Part shown: positions 1 to 9,147 of the stretch, piece after piece | Layout of the letters: each line of letters opens with the position of its first letter | How positions within the stretch are numbered: position 1 is the first letter of the stretch | Assembly: GCA_020638155.1 (NCBI GenBank) | Contig: JACKJB010000003.1 | Coordinates: 124,001 to 188,000, forward strand | Origin: Rhodospirillales bacterium | Lineage (GTDB): Bacteria; Pseudomonadota; Alphaproteobacteria; Micavibrionales; Micavibrionaceae | DNA: 64,000 nucleotides | Direction: 5' to 3' | Notes under the pieces: model-generated | Told to the model about the DNA's origin: nothing | The model's database searches: none | What the model saw: the letters and a program-made list of their open reading frames with translations, nothing else | Translations under genes and position numbers: made by a program

Positions 1-52
1 GCCGTTTCTGTGCCAGAAAGAGTCCTTGGAATAATAAAAGTTTGTAACCTGC

Positions 53-976
53 ATGTGTTCACAGTCTTCATACAAACCCGTCCGTAAGGCCGTCTTTCCC
101 GTGGCCGGATTGGGAACGCGTTTTCTCCCCGCTACGAAAGTCATGCCCAAGGAAATGTTGCCGCTCGGTGACAGGCCGCTGATCCAGCATGCTTACGAAG
201 AAGCGCGGGAAGCCGGGATTGAAGAGTTTATTTTCGTCACAGGCCGCCAGAAAGAAATGCTGGAAGAGCATTTTGATTTCCAGCCGGAACTGGAACAGGT
301 TCTCGAATCGCGCGGCAAAACAGACCTGCTGCAAAAAGTACGGGAAACCGAAATGCCCGCGGGGAAATTGTTCACGACCCGCCAGCCTAAAGCCCTCGGG
401 CTTGGTCACGCCATCTGGTGCGCGAAAGAACTGGTCGGGGATGAGCCGTTCGCGGTGATCCTGCCGGATGATGTGTTCCTGGCCCGTAAAGGCTGCCTTG
501 CCCAGATGGTCGATGCCTATAACCAGAGCGGCGGCAATATGATGGCGGTCACCGAAGTCTCCAAAGAGGATACGGCGCGCTACGGCATAGTCGATATCGC
601 CGAAGATAACGGCAAGACCGTCGCTGTCAAAGGGCTGGTTGAAAAACCAAACCCGGAGCAAGCCCCTTCCCGGCTGGCCATTATGGGCCGCTATATCCTG
701 CAGCCGGAGATCTTTGGGATCTTATCGGCGTTTGATAAAGGCGCCGGCGGAGAAATCCAGCTCACCGATGCGATGCTCAAACTCAGCAAGCAACAGCCGC
801 TCCACGGGTTCCGTTATGACGGCAAGCGCTATGATTGCGGCACGAAGCTTGGCTTTATCGAAACCAATATCGCCTTCGGACTGGCCGACCCGGAAATCGG
901 CCCGCAGGTACGTAAGACACTTGCATCCCTTCTTGATGAAACAAACGAAACGGACTCTTCCCATGAGGCAGCCTGA
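53..976 (+). CDS. galU: UTP--glucose-1-phosphate uridylyltransferase
   Basis: Cytosolic enzyme that makes UDP-glucose from UTP and glucose-1-phosphate for envelope polysaccharides. The nucleotide-binding signature GLGTRFLPATK starts at residue 19 and is followed by KEMLPL. GLGHA (116-120), LPDDV (137-141) and VEKP (196-199) are the expected GalU motifs. The length of 307 aa is normal for the family. The ATG start has no clear Shine-Dalgarno sequence, and only 52 bases upstream are visible. The stop overlaps the start of the next gene, a phosphohexomutase that would supply hexose-1-phosphate, by 14 bases, so the two are probably co-translated. Confidence 0.96.
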   Translation: MCSQSSYKPVRKAVFPVAGLGTRFLPATKVMPKEMLPLGDRPLIQHAYEEAREAGIEEFIFVTGRQKEMLEEHFDFQPELEQVLESRGKTDLLQKVRETEMPAGKLFTTRQPKALGLGHAIWCAKELVGDEPFAVILPDDVFLARKGCLAQMVDAYNQSGGNMMAVTEVSKEDTARYGIVDIAEDNGKTVAVKGLVEKPNPEQAPSRLAIMGRYILQPEIFGILSAFDKGAGGEIQLTDAMLKLSKQQPLHGFRYDGKRYDCGTKLGFIETNIAFGLADPEIGPQVRKTLASLLDETNETDSSHEAA

Positions 977-2399
977 ACAGGCCCCCCCGGCAGCACCCGG
1001 CCCTTACCGGTTCGACCCGGAAATCCTGCGCGAATACGACGTGCGCGGGCAAGTTGGTAAAAATCTTTCTGAAGCAGACGCCTTTGCACTGGGCTGCGCG
1101 TTCGGTACTTTTGTAAAGCGTAAAGGCGGATCACAGGTTTGCGTCGGCTATGACGGGCGCGAGAGCTCTCCCGGACTTGCAGGGGCGTTGATTGACGGTC
1201 TTCTGAGCACGGGCATGAGTGTCGAAAATGTCGGCCTGGGACCGACGCCGATGCTGTATTTTGCCGTCAAAGATCATATGGCCGATGGCGGGATCATGGT
1301 GACAGGGTCCCATAACCCTGCGGATTATAACGGCTTTAAAATGACGCTGCAGAGCAGTCCCGTGTTCGGGGAAACGATCCAGGAGCTTGGCCGGATGGCC
1401 GCTGCCGGTGATTTTGATACCGGCGAAGGGCAAGTGCGCGAGAGTTCTGTTATTGCGGATTATGTCGAGCGGTTGCTGCGCGATTTTGACGGCGGGCGCG
1501 CGCTTAAAATCGCGTGGGATTGCGGCAACGGCTCAACCGGAGAGATTGTCCGGCAATTGACTCAAAAGCTCGATGGCGAGCATATCCTGCTGTTTGACGA
1601 GATTGACGGCAGCTTTCCCAACCACCACCCTGATCCGACCGTTGATGAAAACCTTATCGACCTGATTAAGACGGTTAAGGACCGGCAATGTGATGTGGGA
1701 ATCGCGTTTGACGGTGACGGAGACCGGATCGGCGTCGTGAACGAAAAAGGCGATGTGCTGCGCTGTGATATGCTGCTGGCGATCTATGCCCGTGAAGTGC
1801 TGGAAGAACGCAAAGGCGCCGCGATCATTGGCGATGTCAAATGCAGCCAGGTCCTGTTTGATGAAATCGCCCGTCTGGGCGGGACCCCCGTCATGTGGAA
1901 GACAGGCCATTCGCTGATTAAAGATAAAATGGCGCAGCTCAAGGCTCCTCTGGCCGGAGAGCTGAGCGGGCATATTTTCTTTGGCGATAAATGGTACGGG
2001 TTTGATGACGGCATGTATTGCGCGATCCGTCTGATGAACGAGCTGTGCGATCATGAAGATCCGCTCTCGCAAATCACCGCCCACCTGCCCAAGACCTTCA
2101 ACACGCCGGAAGTGCGCTTCGAGGTTGAGGAAAGTGAAAAGTTTGACCTGGTCACAAAAATTGTCCAAGATTTGAAACCACTGGAATCCGTGGACTTTCA
2201 CGTCAATGATATCGACGGCGTACGGGTCACGACACCGGATGGCTGGTGGCTGCTGCGGGCGTCGAACACCCAGAATGTGCTGGTGACGCGGGCAGAGGCA
2301 AATAGCGCCGAGGCGCTCGAAAAAATGAAAAACATGGTCTGCACGGAGGTTGAAAAAACAGGTTATGACGTTAGCTTCCCCCCAACATCAAAAGAGTAA
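963..2399 (+). CDS. Phosphoglucomutase/phosphomannomutase
   Basis: Alpha-D-phosphohexomutase interconverting hexose-6-phosphate and hexose-1-phosphate, the step before GalU or GDP-mannose synthesis. The phosphoserine loop TGSHNP is at residues 114-119, the Mg-binding loop DGDGDR at 250-255, the sugar-binding GELSGH at 332-337 and the phosphate-binding RASNT at 432-436. All four domains are present in 478 aa. The frame stays open upstream, but the ATG at 963 is chosen because it falls just before the DPEILREYDVRG start of the fold and overlaps the galU stop by 14 bases. Whether glucose or mannose is preferred cannot be told from the motifs, so no symbol is given. Confidence 0.93.
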   Translation: MRQPEQAPPAAPGPYRFDPEILREYDVRGQVGKNLSEADAFALGCAFGTFVKRKGGSQVCVGYDGRESSPGLAGALIDGLLSTGMSVENVGLGPTPMLYFAVKDHMADGGIMVTGSHNPADYNGFKMTLQSSPVFGETIQELGRMAAAGDFDTGEGQVRESSVIADYVERLLRDFDGGRALKIAWDCGNGSTGEIVRQLTQKLDGEHILLFDEIDGSFPNHHPDPTVDENLIDLIKTVKDRQCDVGIAFDGDGDRIGVVNEKGDVLRCDMLLAIYAREVLEERKGAAIIGDVKCSQVLFDEIARLGGTPVMWKTGHSLIKDKMAQLKAPLAGELSGHIFFGDKWYGFDDGMYCAIRLMNELCDHEDPLSQITAHLPKTFNTPEVRFEVEESEKFDLVTKIVQDLKPLESVDFHVNDIDGVRVTTPDGWWLLRASNTQNVLVTRAEANSAEALEKMKNMVCTEVEKTGYDVSFPPTSKE

Positions 2400-2409
2400 T
2401 GATACGAAT

Positions 2410-3057
2410 ATGCAAGGTGCCGCTTTGGATACAACCATATTGGAGCTTGTCGCTTCCCGGATTTGCCACGACCTGATTAGCCCGGTCGGCGCTGTTCATA
2501 ACGGTGTTGAGTTTTTGCAGGAAATGGGCGCGGACGGCGGCGATGAAGCCATCAGCCTGATTGCCATGAGCGCAGAAATGGCGGCGGCGCGGCTACAGGC
2601 TTTTCGTATGGCCTACGGTGCCGGCGGGCGCGATCCGAATATCAAGCCGGAAGACGTGCACAAGGCCTTCGATGCCCTGATTAGCGGCGACGGTAAAGTC
2701 ACTCAGGAATGGGACCCTTACGGCGATCTGGGATACGGCGATGACCGGCCGGACGCTTATTGTAAAATCCTGATGGGTGCGCTGATGCTGGCGCAGGAGT
2801 GCCTGCCAAAAGGCGGAAAAGTGACAGTCAGCGCCGGGAACGGTGCGCAGACCGTTATTTCCGCGCATGGGGAAACGCTGATCCGCGATCAGGTCCAGGA
2901 AGCGATTGCCCGCTCAATTCCTCCGGAAAATCTTGATCCCCGGCTGGTGCACCCTTATGCGATTTCCCTGCTGGCCGACAGTTACGGCTATGCAATTCAG
3001 TTGAGCGCGCAGGATGACACGCGGGTTGATCTGGTCCTGAACCTGCCACCCCCATAA
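2410..3057 (+). CDS. chpT: ChpT-type histidine phosphotransferase
   Basis: Resembles the alphaproteobacterial ChpT family, which passes phosphate from the hybrid kinase CckA to CtrA and CpdR in cell-cycle and motility control. The phospho-accepting helix reads ASRICHDLISPVGA with His at about residue 20, and the rest has the family's degenerate ATPase-like fold (216 aa). The start is uncertain. The ATG at 2410 lies after the upstream stop. An ATG at 2365 and a TTG at 2350 are also in frame and would overlap the previous gene; GGAGG at 2345 lies too close to the TTG. A CheY-like regulator and CheR follow on the same strand. Confidence 0.8.
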   Translation: MQGAALDTTILELVASRICHDLISPVGAVHNGVEFLQEMGADGGDEAISLIAMSAEMAAARLQAFRMAYGAGGRDPNIKPEDVHKAFDALISGDGKVTQEWDPYGDLGYGDDRPDAYCKILMGALMLAQECLPKGGKVTVSAGNGAQTVISAHGETLIRDQVQEAIARSIPPENLDPRLVHPYAISLLADSYGYAIQLSAQDDTRVDLVLNLPPP

Positions 3058-3152
3058 AAAACACCCTGTTTCCCATATCAAAAGGTTGTTTTTACTAATT
3101 TTTTAAACTCTGCCGTTATGCTGGTATTCGGGTAACGTTGTGAGGTAACCAA

Positions 3153-3545
3153 GTGAAATCCTGCCTAGTCGTTGATGACAGCCGCGTTGTGCGCAAAGTA
3201 ATCCGCCGTATCGTCACAGATATGGGATTTACCTGCACGGAAGCGGAAGATGGAAAAAAAGCGATCGAGCTATGTGAAGAACATATGCCGGATGTGATCG
3301 TCTTGGACTGGAACATGCCGGTCATGAGCGGTATTGAATTTTTAGAGCGCTTACGCCAGGCAGAAAACGGCAACCACCCTAAAGTGGTCTTTTGCACGAC
3401 AGAAAACGATGTGCCCCATATCGACCGTGCCATGCGCGCCGGAGCCGACGAATATATCATGAAGCCGTTTGACAGCGGCGTCATCCTGTCGAAGTTCATT
3501 CAAATCGGCCTCATAGAACGGCCAAAGAGACAACAGGGAAGTTGA
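3153..3545 (+). CDS. CheY-like single-domain response regulator
   Basis: A receiver domain with no output domain (130 aa). The acidic pair D8/D9, phospho-acceptor D52 (in VLDWNMP), T82 or T83 and K104 (in YIMKPF) are all present. It probably relays phosphate by protein contact, to a motor or to another regulator. The GTG start is preceded by GAGGT at a suitable distance. Only six bases separate its stop from the cheR start, and ChpT is just upstream. The cluster links cell-cycle phosphorelay and chemotaxis-type functions, but the partner kinase is not in the window. Confidence 0.88.
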   Translation: MKSCLVVDDSRVVRKVIRRIVTDMGFTCTEAEDGKKAIELCEEHMPDVIVLDWNMPVMSGIEFLERLRQAENGNHPKVVFCTTENDVPHIDRAMRAGADEYIMKPFDSGVILSKFIQIGLIERPKRQQGS

Positions 3546-3551
3546 TACACA

Positions 3552-4394
3552 ATGCGGCTATCTGATTTCGACCTATATCAAGACCTGCTGCGGCATAAAT
3601 CCGGTTTATGTCTGGATCCGGACGATTCTTACCTGCTTGACTCACGCCTGACCCCGGTAGCCCAGAAATGGGGCTACCCATCGCTCGGCGCCCTGACCAT
3701 TACTCTGAGAGGGGTTCCGGAACCAGCCCTGATCCAGGATATCGTAGAAGCCATGACAATGCGGGAAACCGCTTTTTTCTGCGATAGCGAAACTTTCGAA
3801 TATCTGCGCGATAGCGTCCTGCCGTATATGCTGAAAAAAAGACCAAGAAGCGAACCGCTGCGGCTTTGGTCCGCGGGGTGCAGCACCGGGCAGGAAGCCT
3901 ATTCCCTGGTGATTGCCGCGCTGGAGAGCGGCTGTGCCGACTGGAAAGCAAAAATCCTGGCGACAGATATTTCAGGCCCTTTGCTGATCGAAGGCGATTC
4001 GGGCCGCTATAGTCAGGTTGATATGCAACGCGGCGTTCCTGTCAAACTGATGCTCAAATACGGGGCACAAGACGGACGTTACTGGCAACTCCACGAAATG
4101 CTGCGCAATATGATTTATTTTCAGCAATTCAACCTGCTGCACGATATGGAACCGCTGGGCGAGTTTGATGTCGTGTTGTGCCGCCATGTTTTTCCCTATA
4201 TGGAAGAACAAACCCGTGAAGACGTCATCACGCATTTAAGCGAATGCCTGCCGCCGGACGGGTTCCTGATTGTCGGCGAGGATGAAACGCTTCCGGAAGA
4301 TTCTCCCTTCCGGCCCTTTGAAGACGCCCCCTGGATTTATGTCTTAAAAAACGGCGCGTTTAAGCAGGATTCACTGCAAAAACTCAGCAGTTAG
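3552..4394 (+). CDS. cheR: CheR-family protein-glutamate methyltransferase
   Basis: S-adenosylmethionine-dependent methyltransferase of the CheR family, which methylates glutamates on chemoreceptors. The N-terminal helical domain (about 1-80) contains MRETAFFCD, matching the family's NETxFFR motif with changes. The SAM-binding loop SAGCSTGQEAYS is at 107-118, and VLCRHVFPYM replaces the usual VLCRNVLIYF. The length of 280 aa is normal. It lies six bases after the CheY-like gene. The motif substitutions suggest a specialised, non-canonical copy, and no receptor, CheA or CheB gene is visible nearby. Confidence 0.88.
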   Translation: MRLSDFDLYQDLLRHKSGLCLDPDDSYLLDSRLTPVAQKWGYPSLGALTITLRGVPEPALIQDIVEAMTMRETAFFCDSETFEYLRDSVLPYMLKKRPRSEPLRLWSAGCSTGQEAYSLVIAALESGCADWKAKILATDISGPLLIEGDSGRYSQVDMQRGVPVKLMLKYGAQDGRYWQLHEMLRNMIYFQQFNLLHDMEPLGEFDVVLCRHVFPYMEEQTREDVITHLSECLPPDGFLIVGEDETLPEDSPFRPFEDAPWIYVLKNGAFKQDSLQKLSS

Positions 4395-4445
4395 AATACG
4401 CTTGCCGATAGACAAACCGGCTAAATTCTCTTAAAACAGTCCTCC

Positions 4446-6080
4446 ATGAGCACAAACGATTCGCAGGCTGCCGCAGCAGCCAACCAAACCATCAGAGATC
4501 CCCGCGCCATCAAGATCAAACGCGCCCTGATTTCCGTTACCGACAAGCAAGGACTGGATCAGTTCGCCGCGCGGCTTAAAGCGCACGGCGTGGAAATCCT
4601 CTCAACCGGGGGCACGGCAAAGATGCTGCGCGAGGCCGGGATTGACGTGGTTGAGATCGCTGATTACACAGGGTTCCCCGAAATTATGGACGGGCGGGTC
4701 AAAACGCTGCATCCCAAAGTCCATGGCGGTATCCTCGCCCGCCGCGACAAAGATTCACACCAGGCAGCGATGCAGGATAACGATATCGGCGGGATCGATA
4801 TGGTTGTGGTCAACCTGTATGCCTTCAGCGAAGTCGTCGCCGAAGGGGCCGATTACGACACCTGCGTAGAAAATATCGACATTGGCGGCCCGGCGATGAT
4901 CCGCGCCTCCGCCAAGAACCATGAATTCGTCACGATTGTCACCGACCCGCAGGATTATGAGCTGGTCCTGAAAGACATGGAAGATCATGACGGCGCCACA
5001 ACCTATGCCCTGCGCCAGAAACTCGCCGCTAACGCGCTGGCTTTGACGGCAACCTATGATGCGAATATCGCCAGCTGGGTCGCCGGGCAGATCGACCGCT
5101 ATGAATTTCCACGCCGGGTCAGTTTCTCCGGCAACTGGCAACAGACATTGCGCTATGGCGAAAACCCGCACCAAAAAGCCGCCATTTATGCCGATGGCAG
5201 CAAGCGCCCCGGCGTAGTCACGGCAACGCAGTTACAGGGCAAAGAGCTGTCCTATAACAACCTGAACGACACGGATGCCGCTTTCGAGCTGGTTGCCGAG
5301 TTCATCGAGCCGGCAGTCGCCATTATCAAACATGCGAATCCCTGCGGCGTTGCCCAGGGGAAAACGCCGCTGGAGGCTTATAAAAAGGCGCTTCTATGTG
5401 ATCCGGTCAGCGCTTTTGGCGGGATCATCGCCTTGAACCGCCCGCTGGATAAAGCCACGGCGGAAGAAATCATCAAGGTCTTCAGCGAAGTCATCATCGC
5501 CCCGTCGGTTGAAGCGGATGCGATCGATGTGGTCAAAAGCAAAGAAAAGCTGCGCCTGCTGACAACCGGGGCGATGCCCGATCCCAAAGCATACCGCCGC
5601 ATCGTTAAATCGCTGTCGGGCGGCTTGCTGGTGCAGGATGCCGATGGCGGGCAAATCACGGCGGACGATCTGAAAGTCGTCACAGAACGTGAGCCGACGG
5701 CGCAGGAGCTTGAAGATATGCTCTTCGCCTTCCGGGTAGCCAAACATGTGAAGTCCAATGCGATCGTCTATGCCAAAGGGCTGGCGACCGTTGGAATCGG
5801 CGCCGGACAGATGAGCCGGGTCGATTCGACCCGTATTGCCGCGCATAAGGCCCAGGAAGCGGCTGAAGCGGCGGGGCTGGATACCACTTTGACCAAAGGC
5901 TCCGTGGTCGCATCAGATGCGTTCTTCCCCTTCCCTGACGGCCTGCTTGCCGCGGCCGATGCCGGGGCCACAGCCGTCATCCAGCCGGGCGGGTCCATCC
6001 GCGATGAAGACATTATCGCAGCCGCGGATGAGCGCGGCCTGGCGATGGTCCTGACCGGGATGCGGCATTTCAGACACTGA
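4446..6080 (+). CDS. purH: Bifunctional AICAR transformylase/IMP cyclohydrolase
   Basis: Catalyses the last two steps of purine synthesis, formylation of AICAR and closure to IMP. The IMP cyclohydrolase domain fills roughly residues 25-220, with STGGTAK and NIDIGGPAMIRASAKN motifs. The transformylase domain follows with RYGENPHQ and HANPCG. It ends in VLTGMRHFRH, the usual family C-terminus. The length of 544 aa is slightly above average because of a 25-residue leader rich in Ala, Asn and Gln. The gene appears to stand alone after cheR. Confidence 0.97.
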   Translation: MSTNDSQAAAAANQTIRDPRAIKIKRALISVTDKQGLDQFAARLKAHGVEILSTGGTAKMLREAGIDVVEIADYTGFPEIMDGRVKTLHPKVHGGILARRDKDSHQAAMQDNDIGGIDMVVVNLYAFSEVVAEGADYDTCVENIDIGGPAMIRASAKNHEFVTIVTDPQDYELVLKDMEDHDGATTYALRQKLAANALALTATYDANIASWVAGQIDRYEFPRRVSFSGNWQQTLRYGENPHQKAAIYADGSKRPGVVTATQLQGKELSYNNLNDTDAAFELVAEFIEPAVAIIKHANPCGVAQGKTPLEAYKKALLCDPVSAFGGIIALNRPLDKATAEEIIKVFSEVIIAPSVEADAIDVVKSKEKLRLLTTGAMPDPKAYRRIVKSLSGGLLVQDADGGQITADDLKVVTEREPTAQELEDMLFAFRVAKHVKSNAIVYAKGLATVGIGAGQMSRVDSTRIAAHKAQEAAEAAGLDTTLTKGSVVASDAFFPFPDGLLAAADAGATAVIQPGGSIRDEDIIAAADERGLAMVLTGMRHFRH

Positions 6081-6237
6081 TTCGCCGATAACATTGAGCC
6101 AAAAACACACAATTAAATATAATAATATTACCAAAAAACCATTGTTTTGAACGGTTTATTACACGATTACGTCATTAAATTTGCAAAAACCCCCTCTTTT
6201 AAGCTAGACTATGGTTAAGTAATAAAAAGGGTGTGTA

Positions 6238-7248
6238 ATGAGTAATAATCAGGACAATGAACAAAATAGCGACACAAGCCTCGTCGAACTGGGCCTTGAA
6301 GGTCTGGCGCACGGCTTTTTCGTCGAATTGCCTGCCGGGATCGCCGGGGTAATTGACTGGGCATCAGACAAAGTCAATCAAGCCCCGACCTTATGGGGTG
6401 GCACCCCGTTTGCCAGCTATACGTTGACCTATGCCGATGATGTCCACCACTACGCCCAGACGGTTTACGATGCCGTCAACGGCTGGACAGGGTATATACC
6501 GCCGGTCCCTTCGACCAATACGGAACGCGTTGTGTACGGGGCTTCTGAACTGGCGGGGCAATATCTTCTGCCGACGGGTCTTGCCTTTAAAGGCACCGCG
6601 GGGCTTATGGGGACAACCTCCCTGTCCCAGTTGGCAAATCCTTCATTTCTCCTGAAATCAGCGCCGACCGTTGGGAAAGGCGTTCTGAAAGTGGCGTGGG
6701 ACAACAAGCTGCTTACCGGTGCACTGATTGCCGATGGCACGGCAAACGACTTTGGCGTGACGAAATGGGCTGGTGAAAACATTGTGATGCCCGTGATCGC
6801 TGATGTTGTTCATGATGGTCCCGTAGCGCCGATGCCGGGACAGGATTACGGCCACAGAGAACCCGCTACCCCGGAACAGGATTCGTACCATTCGATCCTT
6901 GACACGGTTGAAAGCAATACCGGCTGGGATATTCCTGATGACTGGGAAGAAAAGCTGCATGACGGACTGGGATGGCTCGGTGAAGGCAGTTGGGGATCAA
7001 AAATTGCTTTGGGGCTGGTAACGCTTTTCGGCTCGAACATGATTATCGGCAATTTGATGGGCAATAACGCCATGTCCGGCTTGATTAGCGTGGGTCTGGC
7101 TGTGGCCGCCGCCGTTATGGGGCCGAGCCTTTTGAAACAGTTTAATGCGTCTTCTAACGGCCAAACAAAGCCGGAAGTGGAAGAAAAGCCACAATCACAG
7201 CTATCTGTGGCGAATCCGGGCCTAAATCCGGTATTACAACCATCATAA
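6238..7248 (+). CDS. Unrecognised protein with C-terminal hydrophobic segment
   Basis: I do not recognise this 336-aa protein. The N-terminus is polar (NNQDNEQN). The middle is rich in Gly, Thr, Tyr and Pro. A Gly/Met/Ala-rich hydrophobic stretch lies at about residues 255-300 and could form one or two membrane segments, followed by a polar Pro/Gln tail. There is no classical signal peptide. The ATG is preceded by AAAAAGGGTGTGTA, a leader nearly the same as those of the genes at 7329 and 8131. The 157 bases upstream are AT-rich. The cluster context suggests a shared regulon or function, but nothing identifies it. Confidence 0.75.
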   Translation: MSNNQDNEQNSDTSLVELGLEGLAHGFFVELPAGIAGVIDWASDKVNQAPTLWGGTPFASYTLTYADDVHHYAQTVYDAVNGWTGYIPPVPSTNTERVVYGASELAGQYLLPTGLAFKGTAGLMGTTSLSQLANPSFLLKSAPTVGKGVLKVAWDNKLLTGALIADGTANDFGVTKWAGENIVMPVIADVVHDGPVAPMPGQDYGHREPATPEQDSYHSILDTVESNTGWDIPDDWEEKLHDGLGWLGEGSWGSKIALGLVTLFGSNMIIGNLMGNNAMSGLISVGLAVAAAVMGPSLLKQFNASSNGQTKPEVEEKPQSQLSVANPGLNPVLQPS

Positions 7249-7328
7249 AATATGAAAAATATTTTACGATGTGTTAAGATTAGTAGTGTTGAATGGTTGG
7301 TACGAACGGCATAGAATAAAAGGGTGTA

Positions 7329-7691
7329 ATGAACTTGCAGAATATGGCGCAAATGACAGAAAACAATACGCCGCACGCCCCCTATAATGAGGGCACGCAC
7401 CCGGATATGAATATGAAAGTCGAATTGTACGTCAACGACCGTGCGGAAGCTTTTGTGTTTCATGACAAACCGTTCGCAAAACCGCTCGCCTGGCTGGAAT
7501 ACGACCTGGACGAGGACAAGATGGATTTTGTAATGGATGACGGCGATCTGCGTAATTTCGGGATCCCCGTTGACCCGAAGCTTAAAAAGTACCTGCAGAA
7601 CTCTTTTCAGGTTCTGATGGTACAGATGGACGAGGAAACAGGTGAGCCCATAGAAGGCGACTACTTTCCGATCGTAATCCATCGGGCATAA
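7329..7691 (+). CDS. Small acidic protein of unknown function
   Basis: An acidic 120-aa soluble protein that I do not recognise. It has a dense run of Asp, Glu and aromatic residues (LEYDLDEDKMDF) around the middle and no membrane segment. The start is preceded by AAAAGGGTGTA, matching the leaders of its neighbours. It lies 80 bases after a larger unrecognised gene and 46 bases before a tiny one on the same strand, so the three could be co-expressed. Confidence 0.7.
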   Translation: MNLQNMAQMTENNTPHAPYNEGTHPDMNMKVELYVNDRAEAFVFHDKPFAKPLAWLEYDLDEDKMDFVMDDGDLRNFGIPVDPKLKKYLQNSFQVLMVQMDEETGEPIEGDYFPIVIHRA

Positions 7692-7737
7692 GTTTTTTTT
7701 GAGTAACTGAGGCGTAGTAGAAAAGAGGAGTGTGCGT

Positions 7738-7926
7738 ATGAATAGAGATCAATTGAAAGCTCTGATTGAACAAGGCAGCCAATGCAATGAAATGCTTGGC
7801 ACTTGCATGTCTGCAAATGCAGATGGCGGTCTTGGCGCTAAAGTCGGCTGGCAGGCAGAACCGCTGCAGGCAGTCGCCGCAAATACGACCTTTACCCAGG
7901 GCGGGCCGAATATGATGCCTTCTTAA
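7738..7926 (+). CDS. Small protein of unknown function (62 aa)
   Basis: A short gene with a good ribosome-binding site (AAAAGAGGAG ending seven bases before the ATG). The product is 62 aa with two Cys (QCNEMLGTC) in the first third and no obvious fold. The ATG at 7738 is chosen over an in-frame GTG six bases earlier because of the spacing to the ribosome-binding site. It follows two other unrecognised genes on the same strand. It is probably a real gene, given the ribosome-binding site and open frame, but its function is unknown. Confidence 0.55.
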   Translation: MNRDQLKALIEQGSQCNEMLGTCMSANADGGLGAKVGWQAEPLQAVAANTTFTQGGPNMMPS

Positions 7927-7966
7927 CAGGCATCATGTCCGCTTTGCCGGGAGAAAGAGTCCTGCA

Positions 7967-8131
7967 TTAAGGAAGGTCTGTTTCCTGCATTGTAACTTTT
8001 TGAGTCTTTTCGGCGCGCGCTTGAAGCTGTGCTTCTTTCAGCGCCTTTAAGCCAAAAAATAACGCGAATCCAAAAATCACGAAAAAAACCTGCATCAGCA
8101 GGAATATCATAGCGCCGCGCTTGCTCGCCAT
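7967..8131 (-). CDS. Small single-pass membrane protein (54 aa)
   Basis: A short minus-strand gene. The product begins MASKRGAMIF, has one strongly hydrophobic helix at about residues 7-28 (rich in Phe, Leu and Ile), and ends with a charged, probably helical tail. This is the layout of a small inner-membrane protein with its tail in the cytosol. The start is preceded on the minus strand by GGAAGAGGGTGTA. The AGGGTGTAATG context is shared with the genes at 6238 and 7329, which supports the frame. It is convergent with the preceding plus-strand gene. Confidence 0.6.
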   Translation of the reverse strand: MASKRGAMIFLLMQVFFVIFGFALFFGLKALKEAQLQARAEKTQKVTMQETDLP

Positions 8132-8156
8132 TACACCCTCTTCCTTTAATCCTTCA

Positions 8157-8234
8157 CTGTCATCCCGAGCGCAGCCGAGGGATCTTACCCGCTGTCTTAT
8201 TGCGAAGATCCCTCGGCTGCGCTCGGGATGACAG
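8157..8234. repeat. REP-like palindrome with perfect 30-bp arms
   Basis: Two perfectly complementary 30-base arms (8157-8186 and 8205-8234) flank an 18-base loop. The arms carry the TCATCCCGAGC / GCTCGGGATGA core that recurs in degenerate form at 56847-56920. It sits between two minus-strand genes and could also act as a transcript 3' end or RNA stabiliser, although no T-run follows it on either strand. Confidence 0.85.
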
Positions 8235-8241
8235 CTAATAC

Positions 8242-8988
8242 TTACCGGTCTACGCGCACACCGCGATAATGCTGTGGCGGTTTGGATTTGGCATTCTTGG
8301 TTTGCCGCTCCATACGGGTTTCTTTATAGGACGGAATGTTCCCGGCTTCAATAGCGCGGGTTTCATCGCGGTATAACGCGGCCAGCCCGACTGCCAGGAT
8401 CAGCGGCCGATAGACATTCAGGGCGTGACTTGCCTGCTCCCGCTTATACTCGACCTCGACCGAGGGCGTGCGGATCGGGGCAACTTCGTTTACTCTTTGT
8501 TGTATCTCTCCCAGCTTTCCTTTTGCAAAAGCCGGGGTAACGGCCACGGCAATCTCTTCGGTCGCCTTCGGATCGTCATCACGGCCGGATGGTAATTCGA
8601 ACGCCGCAATGATATTCAGGATGTCCCCTGCCTTCACGCGGGCGTCTTCCTTCAGTTCTTCTTCAAGCATAATGCGGCAATCTACCCCACCCCACTCGAT
8701 TTCGTGGAATAGCTTATCAAAAACAGGTTTGGCATGTTCATCAAAGTCATCACACGAAAAGCGGTAAGCCTCACGATTGCGGACACGTTTTAAAATATTC
8801 AGGACCTCGCTGACCTTGACATAGGCGTCACGGTCGATGGTATCAAACAACTCCTGATCGTCATATCGATCAAGTCTTTCAGTTTCTTTACGAAAATCGC
8901 GGTAGCGTTCCATACGGTCGGCGCGGGCTTCTGCGAAAAAACGGAAAACGGCGGACAGCCCGCTACGGAGCGTCTTTGCAAACCTCAT
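8242..8988 (-). CDS. Conserved-looking protein of unknown function (248 aa)
   Basis: I do not recognise this protein. It starts with a basic stretch (RFAKTLRSGLSAVFRFFAEAR), followed by a charged, mostly helical body rich in Glu, Asp and Arg. A short hydrophobic patch (PLILAVGLAALY) lies near residue 210 and the tail is basic. There is no signal peptide. It reads away from lepA across a 159-base divergent, AT-rich intergenic region that probably holds both promoters. Confidence 0.7.
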   Translation of the reverse strand: MRFAKTLRSGLSAVFRFFAEARADRMERYRDFRKETERLDRYDDQELFDTIDRDAYVKVSEVLNILKRVRNREAYRFSCDDFDEHAKPVFDKLFHEIEWGGVDCRIMLEEELKEDARVKAGDILNIIAAFELPSGRDDDPKATEEIAVAVTPAFAKGKLGEIQQRVNEVAPIRTPSVEVEYKREQASHALNVYRPLILAVGLAALYRDETRAIEAGNIPSYKETRMERQTKNAKSKPPQHYRGVRVDR

Positions 8989-9147
8989 GATAGTTCCAAT
9001 CCCTGTTTTATATTTTATATTTTTTTATAGCCTGCTTTATGCAAGCCCTTACTTTTGTAAAGATTTGCGGAAAAAAAGCAAGTCCGGCACACTGGCAAAG
9101 CGCAAAGTTTATTGCTTTTACAGGAAACCCGCCGTATCTTGCCGCTC

